Part shown: positions 15,911 through 24,524 of the stretch, piece after piece | Position numbering within the stretch: the first letter of the stretch is position 1 | How the letters are laid out: each line of letters starts with the position of its first letter | NCBI GenBank assembly: GCA_021794655.1 | Contig: JAJYQJ010000043.1 | Span: 1-35,927 of the forward strand | Direction of reading: 5' to 3' | Length of the DNA: 35,927 nt | From: Actinomycetes bacterium | GTDB lineage: Bacteria; Actinomycetota; Acidimicrobiia; Acidimicrobiales; RAAP-2 | Notes under the pieces: generated by a model | Seen by the model: only the letters and a program-made list of their open reading frames with translations | Database searches by the model: none | What the model was told of the DNA's origin: nothing | Position numbers and translations under genes: made by a program

Positions 15911-16876
15911 ATGGGAAGTCCAACTCACCCCGGCGCCCCGGATAGAGCCGCGAAGAACCGCCAAACAGACGCCGTTGTCTGCGACCGGCTCGTCGTCTCC
16001 TACGGCGCGTTCGAGGCGGTGAAAGGGGTCTCGTTTTCCGCCTCACACGGCGAGGTCGTCGCGCTTCTCGGACCGAACGGGGCAGGTAAGACGTCTACGA
16101 TCGAGGTCCTCGAGGGGTACCGGCGCAGAAGTGGCGGAACCGTCGAGGTTCTCGGTCTCGACCCCGCGAGAGACCACCGAGACCTCGTCGGCAAGATCGG
16201 CGTCATGCTCCAAAACGGTGGCGTCTACCCGACGCTCTCACCCGCGAAGCTCTTCGAGCTCTTCTCCGGCTACTACCCCGATCCGATCGACACTAACCAC
16301 CTCGTCGACGTCTTCGCGTTGGGTGACGCCGTGAAGACGCCGTGGCGACACCTCTCGGGCGGCGAGCAGCAGCGGACGTCTCTCGCACTCGCGCTGATCG
16401 GGAAGCCCGAGATCGTCTTCTTGGACGAGCCGACCGCCGGCGTCGACCCCGAAGGCCGCGTCGCGATTCGCTCGGTAGTAGCCGGACTCGCCGCGGACGG
16501 CGTGTGTGTCGTACTCGCGACCCACGAGCTCGGCGAAGCCGAACGGATCGCCGATCGCGTAGTGATAGTGAGCGACGGCCGGGTCGTCGCCGAGGGCCCG
16601 CCCGCCGACCTCGTGAGTGACGCCGGCGGCGCGAGAGCCGACGTCACGTTCGCTACGAGCGACGGGTTCGACGTCGGATCTCTCTCCGAGAGTATCGGCA
16701 CGACCGTTGTCAAGATTGGACCGGATCGCTACAGGGTCGACGGCGCGGCGTCGGCCGAGACGATAGCTCGGCTCACCGCCTGGATGGCTCGACACGGGAT
16801 CGTCTTGAACGATCTCGCGACCGCCCGCACGCTCGAGGAGGCCTATCTAGAGATCCTGAGGGGCGAGCGGGGATGA
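15911..16876 (+). CDS. ABC transporter ATP-binding protein
   Basis: A 321-residue ATPase with Walker A GPNGAGKTS (about 55-63), Q-loop in MLQNGG, signature LSGGEQQRTS, Walker B IVFLDEPTAG, and switch His in ATHELGEAER. Beyond about residue 225 there is a C-terminal extension typical of drug, lipid or haem-type ABC-2 exporter ATPases. It overlaps the permease gene by four bases (ATGA). In mycobacteria a similar ATPase-permease pair lies next to ctaA, and here too the haem A genes follow. A role in cytochrome oxidase biogenesis is inferred from this context only; the substrate is unknown. Confidence 0.9.
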   Translation: MGSPTHPGAPDRAAKNRQTDAVVCDRLVVSYGAFEAVKGVSFSASHGEVVALLGPNGAGKTSTIEVLEGYRRRSGGTVEVLGLDPARDHRDLVGKIGVMLQNGGVYPTLSPAKLFELFSGYYPDPIDTNHLVDVFALGDAVKTPWRHLSGGEQQRTSLALALIGKPEIVFLDEPTAGVDPEGRVAIRSVVAGLAADGVCVVLATHELGEAERIADRVVIVSDGRVVAEGPPADLVSDAGGARADVTFATSDGFDVGSLSESIGTTVVKIGPDRYRVDGAASAETIARLTAWMARHGIVLNDLATARTLEEAYLEILRGERG

Positions 16877-17604
16877 AGGCGCTACGCGCGCAGGTGAGAG
16901 CCGAGACGTACATGACGTTTCGCAGGGGAGAGACGCTTCTGTTGACGATCGGGATCCCCGTCGCGTTCCTGCTCTTCTTCTCGTCGGTCAAGGTGATCGA
17001 CACCGGTGCGACGAGACCGGTTAACTTCTACCTCCCAGGCATTCTCGCGCTCGCCGTCATGTCGACGTCGATGGTCTCGCTCGGCATCGCGACCGGTTTC
17101 GAGCGAGGATACGGGGTCCTCAAGCGCCTCGGAGCGACGCCGCTCGGGCGTCCGAGACTTCTCGCCGCGAAGATCATCACCGTCGTCGTCGTCGAGGTCG
17201 TCCAAAGTGTCGTCCTCGTCACAGTCGGCGTCGCACTCGGTTGGCGTCTCGAGGGTTCCGCCGTCGCCGTCGTCGAAGCGGTCGGTGTCGCTCTCCTAGC
17301 GTCGATCGCGTTCGGGGGGATCGGACTAGTCATGGCCGGCGCGCTCAAGGCCGAACTCAACCTCGCCGCGGCAAACGGGCTCTACCTCGTCCTACTGCTC
17401 CTCGGCGGGATGGTCGTCCCGCTCGGGAAACTTCCCGGCGTGCTCGGCACGGTCTCACGTCTCCTCCCGCCCGCGGCGCTCTCGACGGCGCTTCGTTCAG
17501 CGCTCTCTTCGACGTCGGACGTTTCGCTCCACTCCTTCGTCGTCCTCGCCGTGTGGGCGTTCATCGCGCCGTGTGTCGCGGCGGTCACGTTTCGCTGGGA
17601 GTGA
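16873..17604 (+). CDS. ABC-2 type transporter permease
   Basis: A 243-residue membrane protein with six hydrophobic segments, among them TLLLTIGIPVAFLLFFSSV, FYLPGILALAVMSTSMVSLGI and LYLVLLLLGGMVVPLGKLP. A conserved-looking GYGVLKRLGATPLGR loop follows the second segment, as in other ABC-2 permeases. It starts within the stop of the ATPase gene, so both form one exporter. The stop is 12 bases from the end of the convergent thioredoxin-like gene, leaving little room for a terminator on either side. Confidence 0.9.
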   Translation: MKALRAQVRAETYMTFRRGETLLLTIGIPVAFLLFFSSVKVIDTGATRPVNFYLPGILALAVMSTSMVSLGIATGFERGYGVLKRLGATPLGRPRLLAAKIITVVVVEVVQSVVLVTVGVALGWRLEGSAVAVVEAVGVALLASIAFGGIGLVMAGALKAELNLAAANGLYLVLLLLGGMVVPLGKLPGVLGTVSRLLPPAALSTALRSALSSTSDVSLHSFVVLAVWAFIAPCVAAVTFRWE

Positions 17605-17616
17605 CGTCGGGCTGGA

Positions 17617-18186
17617 TCAGCTACCGCTCGAGAGCTCGTGGATCCATCTGGAAAAAGTCTTCACACTCAGCGGCCCGTGGACGATATCTAAGATCCTCCC
17701 GTTCCCGGTTATCGCGACCGCGTCGGGAATCCCGGTGAAGTAGTAGAGACCGCTCGTCACCGCGAACGACGCATCGACGCCGACTGGAAACGTCACCCCG
17801 CTCGACTTGACAAACGCGATTCCACGCCCCTTTGGATCGGCGACGTCGACGCCTAAGACCGAGACACGCTGTCGTGTGCCGCGGATACCTCGTTCAGCCG
17901 CCGCGATCGCCGGGAGCTCGGCGCGGCACGGCCCGCACCAGCTCGCGAAGAAGACGAGGATCTCAGGGGTTCGCCGACTCGCGCCGGCCGGCGGCCAGCC
18001 GACGCGGCCAGAGCCGTCGAGCCTCGGGACCCTGAACCGCGGAGCGACCGAGCCGACGTGAGGGGGGCCGCCTTTAGGACTTTGACGAGTCAGAAGAGGC
18101 GTGAACAGCAAAGCCGCGACGACCGCGGCGATGACGACCCCTAAGACGAGGAACCTCTTTCGCGGTCGCCTCACCCCGTCGGGCAT
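17617..18186 (-). CDS. TlpA/ResA-like membrane-anchored thioredoxin
   Basis: A 189-residue protein with an N-terminal membrane anchor (about residues 11-31) and a thioredoxin fold facing outside. It has VFFASWCGPCRAELPA with Cys84 and Cys87, and the cis-Pro segment TGIPDAVAI. Such proteins reduce disulfides in apocytochromes or in copper sites of cytochrome oxidase. The ATG overlaps the ctaB stop as TGATG, so it is probably translated together with ctaB; a function in oxidase assembly is inferred from that. The longer frame to 18687 is out of context with ctaB and is rejected. Confidence 0.88.
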   Translation of the reverse strand: MPDGVRRPRKRFLVLGVVIAAVVAALLFTPLLTRQSPKGGPPHVGSVAPRFRVPRLDGSGRVGWPPAGASRRTPEILVFFASWCGPCRAELPAIAAAERGIRGTRQRVSVLGVDVADPKGRGIAFVKSSGVTFPVGVDASFAVTSGLYYFTGIPDAVAITGNGRILDIVHGPLSVKTFSRWIHELSSGS

Positions 18187-19160
18187 CAGTAACGACGGAT
18201 GAGGACGTCTGCCGCCATCGCGACGAACAGAGCGGTCAGGTATGTGATCGAGTACCCGAACAACCGCATCGCGTCTTTGTTCGTCGCGCGCTCGCTCCAC
18301 GCAAGGACCGCGAGGCGGGCCGACATGTAGACGAATATCGCTCCGAGCACCGACGCGGCCGCGAGGTAGAGAACTCCGATGTCTGCGACGAAGTAGAAGA
18401 CGATCGACACCCCGACGAGTCCTACCGTGTAGACGAAGATCTCGTTCGCCGTCCGCCTCGTCGACGTGACGACGGGGAGCATCGGGACGTGCGCGGCCTC
18501 GTAGTCGTCCCGGTACTTCACCGCGAGAGCCCAGAAGTGTGGCGGCGTCCAGATGAAGATGATCCCGAATAGAACGACCGGCGGCCAACCGAGGTGTCCC
18601 GTCACAGCGGCCCACCCGACGAGGACCGGAACCGCGCCGGCCGCCCCTCCTATGACGATGTTCTGAGTCGACCGCCGTTTCAACCACAGCGTGTAGACGA
18701 ACACGTAGAACGCCGTCGCGGACACCGCGAGGACCGCGGAGAGCAGGTTGACGAGTCTTAAGAGTTCGACGAACGCGACGACCTCGAGGGTTATCGCGAA
18801 CACGAGCGCCGCTCTCGGGGTGACCGCGCCGGTCACGAGTGGACGGTTCCGGGTTCGATTCATCACCTCGTCGATGTCTCGATCGACGACCATGTTGATC
18901 GCGTTCGCGCCGCCCGCCGCGAGTGCGCCCCCCGCGAGCGTCGCCGCGATCAGCGCGGCCGACGGGAGGCCTCCTTTAGCGACGATCATCGTCGGCAGCG
19001 TCGTCACGAGCAGTAGCTCGATGATCCGAGGTTTCGTGAGCGCGACGAAAGCTGCGAGTCGAGCTCGCGTCGACTCCCACTTATTAGGGCCTTTAACCGC
19101 GACCGGCTCTGGCGGGACAACCGGGGTTGGGTCGTGACGGCTCGCGACTCTCGGATTCAT
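18186..19160 (-). CDS. ctaB: protoheme IX farnesyltransferase (haem O synthase)
   Basis: A 324-residue UbiA-family prenyltransferase with about eight or nine membrane helices. The first Asp-rich motif is in NMVVDRDIDEVMNRTRNRP (about 111-129). A second conserved loop reads WTPPHFWALAVKYRDDYEAAHVPMLP, typical of haem O synthases. It transfers farnesyl to haem B to make haem O, which CtaA then converts to haem A for cytochrome oxidase. A soluble N-terminal extension of about 35 residues precedes the first helix. It lies 51 bases downstream of the fused ABC gene and overlaps the thioredoxin-like gene, so it is probably in one unit with both. Confidence 0.95.
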   Translation of the reverse strand: MNPRVASRHDPTPVVPPEPVAVKGPNKWESTRARLAAFVALTKPRIIELLLVTTLPTMIVAKGGLPSAALIAATLAGGALAAGGANAINMVVDRDIDEVMNRTRNRPLVTGAVTPRAALVFAITLEVVAFVELLRLVNLLSAVLAVSATAFYVFVYTLWLKRRSTQNIVIGGAAGAVPVLVGWAAVTGHLGWPPVVLFGIIFIWTPPHFWALAVKYRDDYEAAHVPMLPVVTSTRRTANEIFVYTVGLVGVSIVFYFVADIGVLYLAAASVLGAIFVYMSARLAVLAWSERATNKDAMRLFGYSITYLTALFVAMAADVLIRRY

Positions 19161-19211
19161 CTCCCCCAGCCTACGGCGGAACGTCTCGGCTCCACCAGGC
19201 GGGACGTTCGC

Positions 19212-21098
19212 TCACGTGAGGCGTCGGTAGAGCCACAGTGTCGCCGGCACACAGACTACGAGGATTCCGACCGCCCACGCCGCAGACTCATAGAGCGGAA
19301 CTGCCGTCGGGCCACCCATCAAGAGGGCGCGCATCGCTCCGACGACGACGCTGACCGGATCCACCTTCGAGAACGCCTGGAGCCAGCCGGGCATCGTCGG
19401 GATCGGGACGAACGCGGAGCTCGCGAACGTGAGCGGGAGCACCCAGACGAACCCCGCGGCCTGTGCCGCCTCGACGTCTTTGGTGACGAGGCCGATCACC
19501 GCCGAGATCCAAGAGAACGCATTTCCAAAGACAATCGCTATTAGAACGACCTCGACCACCGGGAGTATCCCGTGGGTTATGCGGAACCCGACCGCGATAC
19601 CGACGACCGTCATCAACAAGACGACGAAGACGTTTCGAACCGTGTCCGCCATCGTCCGCCCCGTGAGTACCGCGACACGGGCCATCGGCAGCGAGCGGAA
19701 CCGGTCCACCATCCCCCCCGATAGGTCCTCCGCCATCCCGATCCCGGTTTGGGTCGAGTTGAAGATGACCGCCTGGATGAAGATTCCCGGCATCAAGTAG
19801 TCGATGTAGGGACCGTGGACGACGAGCTTGATCACCCCGCCGAAGACGAAGTTGAACATCAAGACGAACATCACCGGTTGGACCGTCGTGAACACGAGTA
19901 GGTTCGGAAGCCTTATGTAGCGCAGGAGGTTACGCCACATGACGACCCCGGTATCACTCAGTATCCCCCGCGCCCGCCCTATAAACCTCGCGCCGCGCTC
20001 GTCTCTTCTGCGTCCCTCGTCTCGTCCGGCGGCGACTTCGTGATCGTCGGCCGGAGGAGTCCAGGTACGCTCCGGCGTCACGCTCCGGCGCACCTCGTCA
20101 CTCTCGCCACTCTCGTCACTCTCGGGATCCGTGGTTTCAGCGGGGCGACCGGTGAGCGCCATGAACACGTCGTCGAGCGCGGGGCTGCGCAGGGACAGGT
20201 CCTCGGGCTCGATCCCCGCTTCGTCGAGTCCCCGGATCGCGTCCATCAACGTCGCGACCCCCCGCGGCGCCGCGACGGTGATCGTCCGAGACGACGTATC
20301 GTAACCCGCCTCGCCGACCCCGAGGCCCGATAGAACACGGCGAGCACGTTCGACGTCGGCCTCTTCGGAGACCGAGAGCTCGATCATCTCCCCCCCGACC
20401 GCCGCCTTCAGCTCGGCCGGCGTCCCCTGAGCGATCACGCGGCCCGCGTCGACGACCGCGATCGACTTCGCGAGGCGGTCCGCCTCTTCTAGGTACTGGG
20501 TCGTCAGAAGTAGCGTCGTCCCCTCCGCGACGAGTCCTTCGATCACCTCCCAGAGCTCGAGGCGGCTACGAGGATCCAGACCGGTCGTCGGCTCGTCCAA
20601 GAAGAGCACCGGTGGGTGTCCGACGAGGCTCGCCGCGAGATCGAGGCGCCGACGCATGCCGCCGGAGTACGTCCGGGTAGTGCGCTTCGCGGCCTTCGTC
20701 AAGTCGAATCGCTCGAGCAGCTCGTCGGCCGCCGCGCGCGACTGCCTGCGTCCGAGTTGGCGCAGGCGCGCGACCAAGATCAGGTTCTCTTGCCCGCTCA
20801 GATGAGCGTCGACCGCGACGCTCTGGCCCGCGAGACCGATCGCGAACCGCACCGCCCGCGAGTCACGAACGACGTCGTAACCCGCCACCTCGACGTAGCC
20901 CGCGTCAGGAGGGAGGAGGGTCGTGAGGATCCTCACCGCGGTCGTCTTGCCGGCTCCGTTGGGTCCAAGGACCCCGAACACCGTCCCGCGAGGAACCTCG
21001 AAGTCAATCCCATCCAACGCCGTGACCGCTCCGAACGACTTGCGAACTCCCTCGACGACGATGATCGGACGGTCCCCGCCGAGTGCCGTTTTACTCAC
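19212..21098 (-). CDS. fused ABC exporter, ATPase plus ABC-2 permease (DrrA-DrrB type)
   Basis: A 628-residue fusion. Residues 1 to about 310 form a DrrA-like ATPase with Walker A GPNGAGKTTAVR, signature YSGGMRRRLDLA, Walker B VLFLDEPTTGLDPRSR and switch TTQYLEEADRLA. A charged linker (about 320-375, rich in Glu, Asp, Ser and Arg) leads to a six-helix DrrB-like permease with LPNLLVFTTVQPVMFVLMF and a following MPGIFIQ segment. Drug or lipid exporters usually have these as two genes. GTG 21098 is the start of the conserved part. It lies divergently 98 bases from ctaA and upstream of ctaB, so it may travel with haem A genes, but the substrate is not known. Confidence 0.9.
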   Translation of the reverse strand: MSKTALGGDRPIIVVEGVRKSFGAVTALDGIDFEVPRGTVFGVLGPNGAGKTTAVRILTTLLPPDAGYVEVAGYDVVRDSRAVRFAIGLAGQSVAVDAHLSGQENLILVARLRQLGRRQSRAAADELLERFDLTKAAKRTTRTYSGGMRRRLDLAASLVGHPPVLFLDEPTTGLDPRSRLELWEVIEGLVAEGTTLLLTTQYLEEADRLAKSIAVVDAGRVIAQGTPAELKAAVGGEMIELSVSEEADVERARRVLSGLGVGEAGYDTSSRTITVAAPRGVATLMDAIRGLDEAGIEPEDLSLRSPALDDVFMALTGRPAETTDPESDESGESDEVRRSVTPERTWTPPADDHEVAAGRDEGRRRDERGARFIGRARGILSDTGVVMWRNLLRYIRLPNLLVFTTVQPVMFVLMFNFVFGGVIKLVVHGPYIDYLMPGIFIQAVIFNSTQTGIGMAEDLSGGMVDRFRSLPMARVAVLTGRTMADTVRNVFVVLLMTVVGIAVGFRITHGILPVVEVVLIAIVFGNAFSWISAVIGLVTKDVEAAQAAGFVWVLPLTFASSAFVPIPTMPGWLQAFSKVDPVSVVVGAMRALLMGGPTAVPLYESAAWAVGILVVCVPATLWLYRRLT

Positions 21099-21196
21099 GT
21101 GGCGAGCCTAGGGCGACCCTCGGGCGCGGAGCCAAACCCGCACTTGGGGCACGTCGCGACTGCACGACCTGGAACGACGGCGCTACGATCGACCCG

Positions 21197-22228
21197 ATGC
21201 CAGCCGTCTCACAGCGCGCTTTTCGCCGCCTCAGCATCGCTACGACAGTCGGTGTGACGCTCATGGTCCTAAGCGGCGAAGCCGTGCGGTTGACCGGCTC
21301 GGGACTCGGATGCTCGGACTGGCCGACCTGCTACCACCACCGCGTCCTCGCTCAGCTCTCGTTTCACCCGCTCGTCGAGTTCGGCAACCGGTTACTCATC
21401 GTCTTCGTGACCGTCGTCATCGGCGTCACGTTCCTCGCCGCGTTGTTACGCAGGCCGAAAAGGGCCGACCTCGTATGGCTCTCCGCGGGACTCGTCGCCG
21501 GGACGATCCTTCAAGCCCTCCTCGGCGCTCTCGTCGTCTACTCGAAGTTGAACCCGTACTTGGTGATGTTGCACTTTCTCGCCTCGATGCCTCTCGTCGT
21601 CGACGCCGTCGTGCTCTTGCATCGATCGAACCGTGACTACTCTCGACGCTCCGGGACCCTCCTCGTCCCAACGACGGTGCGTCACTTGGTCAACTTAGGG
21701 ATCGTCCTACTCGGGTTCGTGCTGATCGCGGGTTCCGCGACGACCGGGACGACCCCGCAGGCAGGTGGCGCGCCCGGTCAACTCGTCGCGAAGCGGATCC
21801 CGGTGGAGCTAAGAAGCATGGCACAGCTCCACGCAGACTTCGCCCTCTTCCTCGTCGGGTTCACACTCGCCCTCGTCGTCGCACTCCACGCCCTCGACGT
21901 TCCCGAGCGGGTCAAGAAGGCGGGTCGGGTACTCGTCGTCGTGCTCGCCGCACAGGCCGTCATCGGCTACACCCAGTACTTCACCCACCTCCCCCCCCTC
22001 TTAGTCGAGCTCCACGTCGTCGGCGCTACCTCGCTCGTCATCGGCTTCGTCCACTTCTCCCTCTCACTCACCCACCACCCGATCGAACCCGTTCTTCAGG
22101 GATCCTTTGAGCGAGACAACGTCGCCGCGTCTCGCGTCGCCGCGTCCCCCGCCACCGCCTCTTCCGTAGAAGGTCCAGCGGACGGCGCCAAATTGCCCGA
22201 GATGGCCAAGACGACGATCAGCTCCTGA
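21197..22228 (+). CDS. ctaA: haem A synthase (CtaA/COX15 family)
   Basis: A 343-residue membrane protein with about eight helices. The N-terminal RLTGSGLGCSDWPTCY and FGNRLLIVFV are hallmarks of the family, with further conserved His in LHFLASMPLV, AQLHADFALFLV and VELHVVGATS as haem ligands. It oxidises the methyl group of haem O to form haem A. ATG 21197 is chosen because it directly precedes the first helix. The extra C-terminal stretch after the last helix (about 45 residues, Ala/Ser/Val-rich) is not typical. It is divergent from the fused ABC exporter; ctaB lies 2 kb away on the other strand. Confidence 0.93.
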   Translation: MPAVSQRAFRRLSIATTVGVTLMVLSGEAVRLTGSGLGCSDWPTCYHHRVLAQLSFHPLVEFGNRLLIVFVTVVIGVTFLAALLRRPKRADLVWLSAGLVAGTILQALLGALVVYSKLNPYLVMLHFLASMPLVVDAVVLLHRSNRDYSRRSGTLLVPTTVRHLVNLGIVLLGFVLIAGSATTGTTPQAGGAPGQLVAKRIPVELRSMAQLHADFALFLVGFTLALVVALHALDVPERVKKAGRVLVVVLAAQAVIGYTQYFTHLPPLLVELHVVGATSLVIGFVHFSLSLTHHPIEPVLQGSFERDNVAASRVAASPATASSVEGPADGAKLPEMAKTTISS

Positions 22229-22272
22229 TAGGTTTTCACTGTCCGTCCCGGGCTTCGCCGCTCCGGGCACGA

Positions 22273-22348
22273 GCCCCCATCGTCTAGCGGCCCAGGACGT
22301 CGCCCTTTCAAGGCGGAAGCACGGGTTCGAATCCCGTTGGGGGTGCCA
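22273..22348 (+). tRNA. tRNA-Glu (anticodon TTC)
   Basis: A cloverleaf with acceptor GCCCCCA/TGGGGGT (first pair G-U), anticodon loop CTTTCAA on stem TCGCC/GGCGG, and T arm GGTTCGAATCC. The anticodon TTC reads Glu. The discriminator G is followed by an encoded CCA at 22346-22348, unlike the two tRNAs that follow. Confidence 0.95.
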
Positions 22349-22439
22349 CCAATAATAATGGCCTATAGTGGATGATCACCCAGACCAGCCGGGCCTGGAG
22401 CAATCGAATCGTCTTCGATCTCGGCGGGGTGGGTAGTCG

Positions 22440-22514
22440 GGACCTGTGGTGCAGTCTGGAGTGCACGCCGCCCTGTCAAGGCGGAGGTCGCGGGTTCAAA
22501 TCCCGTCAGGTCCG
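22440..22514 (+). tRNA. tRNA-Asp (anticodon GTC)
   Basis: Acceptor GGACCTG/CAGGTCC, anticodon loop CTGTCAA on a CCGCC/GGCGG stem, T arm GGTTCAAATCC. The anticodon GTC reads Asp. CCA is not encoded. Confidence 0.95.
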
Positions 22515-22548
22515 CGCGGACACCCGTCTTGTGGCGGGCCGCAGTGTT

Positions 22549-22621
22549 GGTCGGGTAGCTCAGTTGGTAGAGCGCGCGCCTGAAAAGCGTGAGGTCCGCG
22601 GATCGATGCCGCGCCCGACCA
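22549..22621 (+). tRNA. tRNA-Phe (anticodon GAA)
   Basis: Acceptor GGTCGGG/CCCGACC, D arm TAGCTCAGTTGGTAGAGC, anticodon loop CTGAAAA on stem CGCGC/GCGTG, T arm GGATCGATGCC. The anticodon GAA reads Phe. The discriminator is A and CCA is not encoded. It lies 34 bases after tRNA-Asp, so a common transcript is likely. Confidence 0.93.
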
Positions 22622-22790
22622 CTCACGTCTCGTCCGTCGCGTCCGTCGTGCGCCCGGGTGCGACTCGACAGCCTCGAACTCGGGACCTTCGGCCCTGCCA
22701 ACCCGTTCCGATCCGTCTTAGGGTTACTCGTAAGTAAGTAACTTTGGAGGCACGCTCCTCGGACGAGTTCAAGAGAGAGGCGGATCGAAG

Positions 22791-23954
22791 ATGACGAAAA
22801 CGGCGGCCGTAGACCTTGAGTACTACGAGCGCGCGAAGAACGGACAGTTCGATCTCGACTGGCTGTACAACACGCACTCGGAGTGGGGCGTGCGGGCGCG
22901 CCCGAGCAAAGTCGGACTCACCTTGAGCGACATCGCGATCGGCACCTACGGCGACGTGCCCGACCACCCACCTCGTAGGACGATGGCGCCTCGAGGATCC
23001 GACGTCGACGCCGACGTCCCCGACATGGGCTACACGATCAACGACAAGGCAGAGGTCTGGTCCGACAACGTGATGGAGCTCTACGAAGAAGCGGTGAGCC
23101 GGCAGTGGAGCGCCACCCGTGACATCGCGTGGGGCGAACTCCCCGAGTTGGACCCAGACCTCGAACACGCAATGTGCCAGTTCGCGACCCTCTTGTCCGA
23201 GGTCGAGATGATCGCCTCGGACTTCCCCGCGAAATGGCTCTGGCGGATAAACCACGACTTCGTCGAAGCGAAGATGTTCTTGTGCACTCAGGTGATGGAC
23301 GAGGCTCGCCACAGCGAAGTGTTCAGGAAACGCGCCCTCGCCGGCGGCGGCGGGCTCGGAAAGGCAAAGACCGTCGTCGAAGAGTTCTTGAAGGTAATCT
23401 TGGACGCGGAAAACTACGACGAGGGATCCGCGCTGATGCACCTCCTCGCGGAGGGCTTGGTGTTGTCGATATTCAGGGCCGGCGAGCTCCTCGCTCCTTC
23501 CGACGTCGAGAAGAAGATATTCAGGCTCTGCATGCAAGACGAGGCCCGACACGTCGCGTACGGGACGATGCACCTGCGCTACCGCCTAGAACGCGACCCG
23601 TCGCTCGCCGAAGACTTCCACGCCTACCTCGACCGTGGCGAGGAGATCATCTCGGTTCTCTTCACGACGCCCTCGGTCGTCGAGCCCGCCGCGATCCTCG
23701 CCGCCGGCAGCCTCGCCGCCGCCGAGGAGATCGGCCTTAACGCGTCCGACCTCGTCAGGACCAGAGTCGTCGACGAGTACCTCGCACGTTGTGATAGGGC
23801 GGGCCTCCCTCGACGTGGACGAATGCAGATCCCGAGTGCGATCCTCGCCGGCACCGACGGCTACCGCGCCTCCGACGTCCCAGACGTACCCGACGTACCC
23901 CGCGACCCAACGATCGGTCCTCTCGACGATCCAGAGCGCATCGAGACGTCATGA
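22791..23954 (+). CDS. ferritin-like diiron protein (R2-like)
   Basis: A 387-residue protein with a four-helix diiron centre. Likely ligands are Glu137 or Glu139 in LLSEVEMIA, Glu171 and His174 in MDEARHSEVF, Glu221 in LLAEGLVL, and Glu251 and His254 in QDEARHVAYG. The double DEARH pattern matches ribonucleotide reductase R2 and related oxidases or N-oxygenases, but R2-specific parts and nrdA are absent. A redox enzyme of unknown substrate is the safest call. GAGAGAGG lies about 10 bases before ATG. The stop overlaps the next gene (ATGA), so the SCP2-like protein may be a carrier or partner. The C-terminus carries a short VPDVPDVPRD repeat. Confidence 0.8.
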   Translation: MTKTAAVDLEYYERAKNGQFDLDWLYNTHSEWGVRARPSKVGLTLSDIAIGTYGDVPDHPPRRTMAPRGSDVDADVPDMGYTINDKAEVWSDNVMELYEEAVSRQWSATRDIAWGELPELDPDLEHAMCQFATLLSEVEMIASDFPAKWLWRINHDFVEAKMFLCTQVMDEARHSEVFRKRALAGGGGLGKAKTVVEEFLKVILDAENYDEGSALMHLLAEGLVLSIFRAGELLAPSDVEKKIFRLCMQDEARHVAYGTMHLRYRLERDPSLAEDFHAYLDRGEEIISVLFTTPSVVEPAAILAAGSLAAAEEIGLNASDLVRTRVVDEYLARCDRAGLPRRGRMQIPSAILAGTDGYRASDVPDVPDVPRDPTIGPLDDPERIETS

Positions 23955-24409
23955 CCCCCGTCGCCCGGCTAGACCAGTTCCCCTCCAGCGAGTGGTTCGA
24001 CGACCTCGCAAGCCACGCCGCGGAGGCTCCACAGCTCTACGAGGCCCTCGGTTTCGCAAACCTCCGCCTGTTGATAGAGATACTCCAACCCTCAGCTTCG
24101 AAGCATCACTTCGGTCTCGTCTTCGACGGCTACGACGTCACTTCGGTCGGCGAGATCGCCGATCCGGCCAGCTTCGACGCGGAGGTCACCCTCACCGGCG
24201 ATTTCGACGACTGGCGTGAGATGATCGAAAACATCGCGCGAAACGGCGGAGCGGACCGTTCCCACACGCTCAACGCACTCTCCATCGCCGACTACCCCCT
24301 TCGCGTCATATCAGTTGATCCCATCGGACGTGACAAGTTCTTCCGCTACGCCGAGACCCTTCAGACGCTCTTCAACGCGACCGGGCGGAACTCTACCGCT
24401 CCTACGTAG
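23951..24409 (+). CDS. SCP2 sterol-carrier-like protein
   Basis: A 152-residue soluble protein. The middle part, HHFGLVFDGYDVTSVGE followed by FDAEVTLTGDFDDWREMIENIA, resembles the beta-sheet-plus-helix pattern of SCP2-like lipid-binding domains. It starts within the stop of the diiron protein gene, which suggests joint translation and a functional link such as presenting a hydrophobic substrate. The similarity is weak by eye and needs a profile search. The stop codon runs directly into an 11-bp tandem array. Confidence 0.6.
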   Translation: MTPVARLDQFPSSEWFDDLASHAAEAPQLYEALGFANLRLLIEILQPSASKHHFGLVFDGYDVTSVGEIADPASFDAEVTLTGDFDDWREMIENIARNGGADRSHTLNALSIADYPLRVISVDPIGRDKFFRYAETLQTLFNATGRNSTAPT

Positions 24410-24474
24410 GTACTACGTCGGTACTACGTCGGTACTAGGCAGGTACTACGTGGGTACTAGGCAGGTACTACGTG
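24409..24474. repeat. 11-bp tandem array, six units
   Basis: Six 11-bp units of form ggtactacgtc or ggtactaggca follow the stop codon of the SCP2-like gene without a gap. The third to sixth units alternate between the two forms. Two 8-bp units tcagtaag come next (about 24477-24492). A unit of 11 bp is close to one turn of DNA, so all units would face the same side of the helix. There are no unique spacers, so it is not a CRISPR array. Confidence 0.9.
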
Positions 24475-24524
24475 GGTCAGTAAGTCAGTAAGTCGGCGAC
24501 TCTAAAGTGTGACACTATCGGTGC

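Noticed and set aside
22630-22720. Possible fourth tRNA or tRNA remnant after tRNA-Phe on the minus strand (GAGTTCGAGG-like T arm).
   Set aside because: The T-arm word is flanked by sequence that does not pair, and no acceptor or anticodon stem can be formed. At most a degenerate trace.
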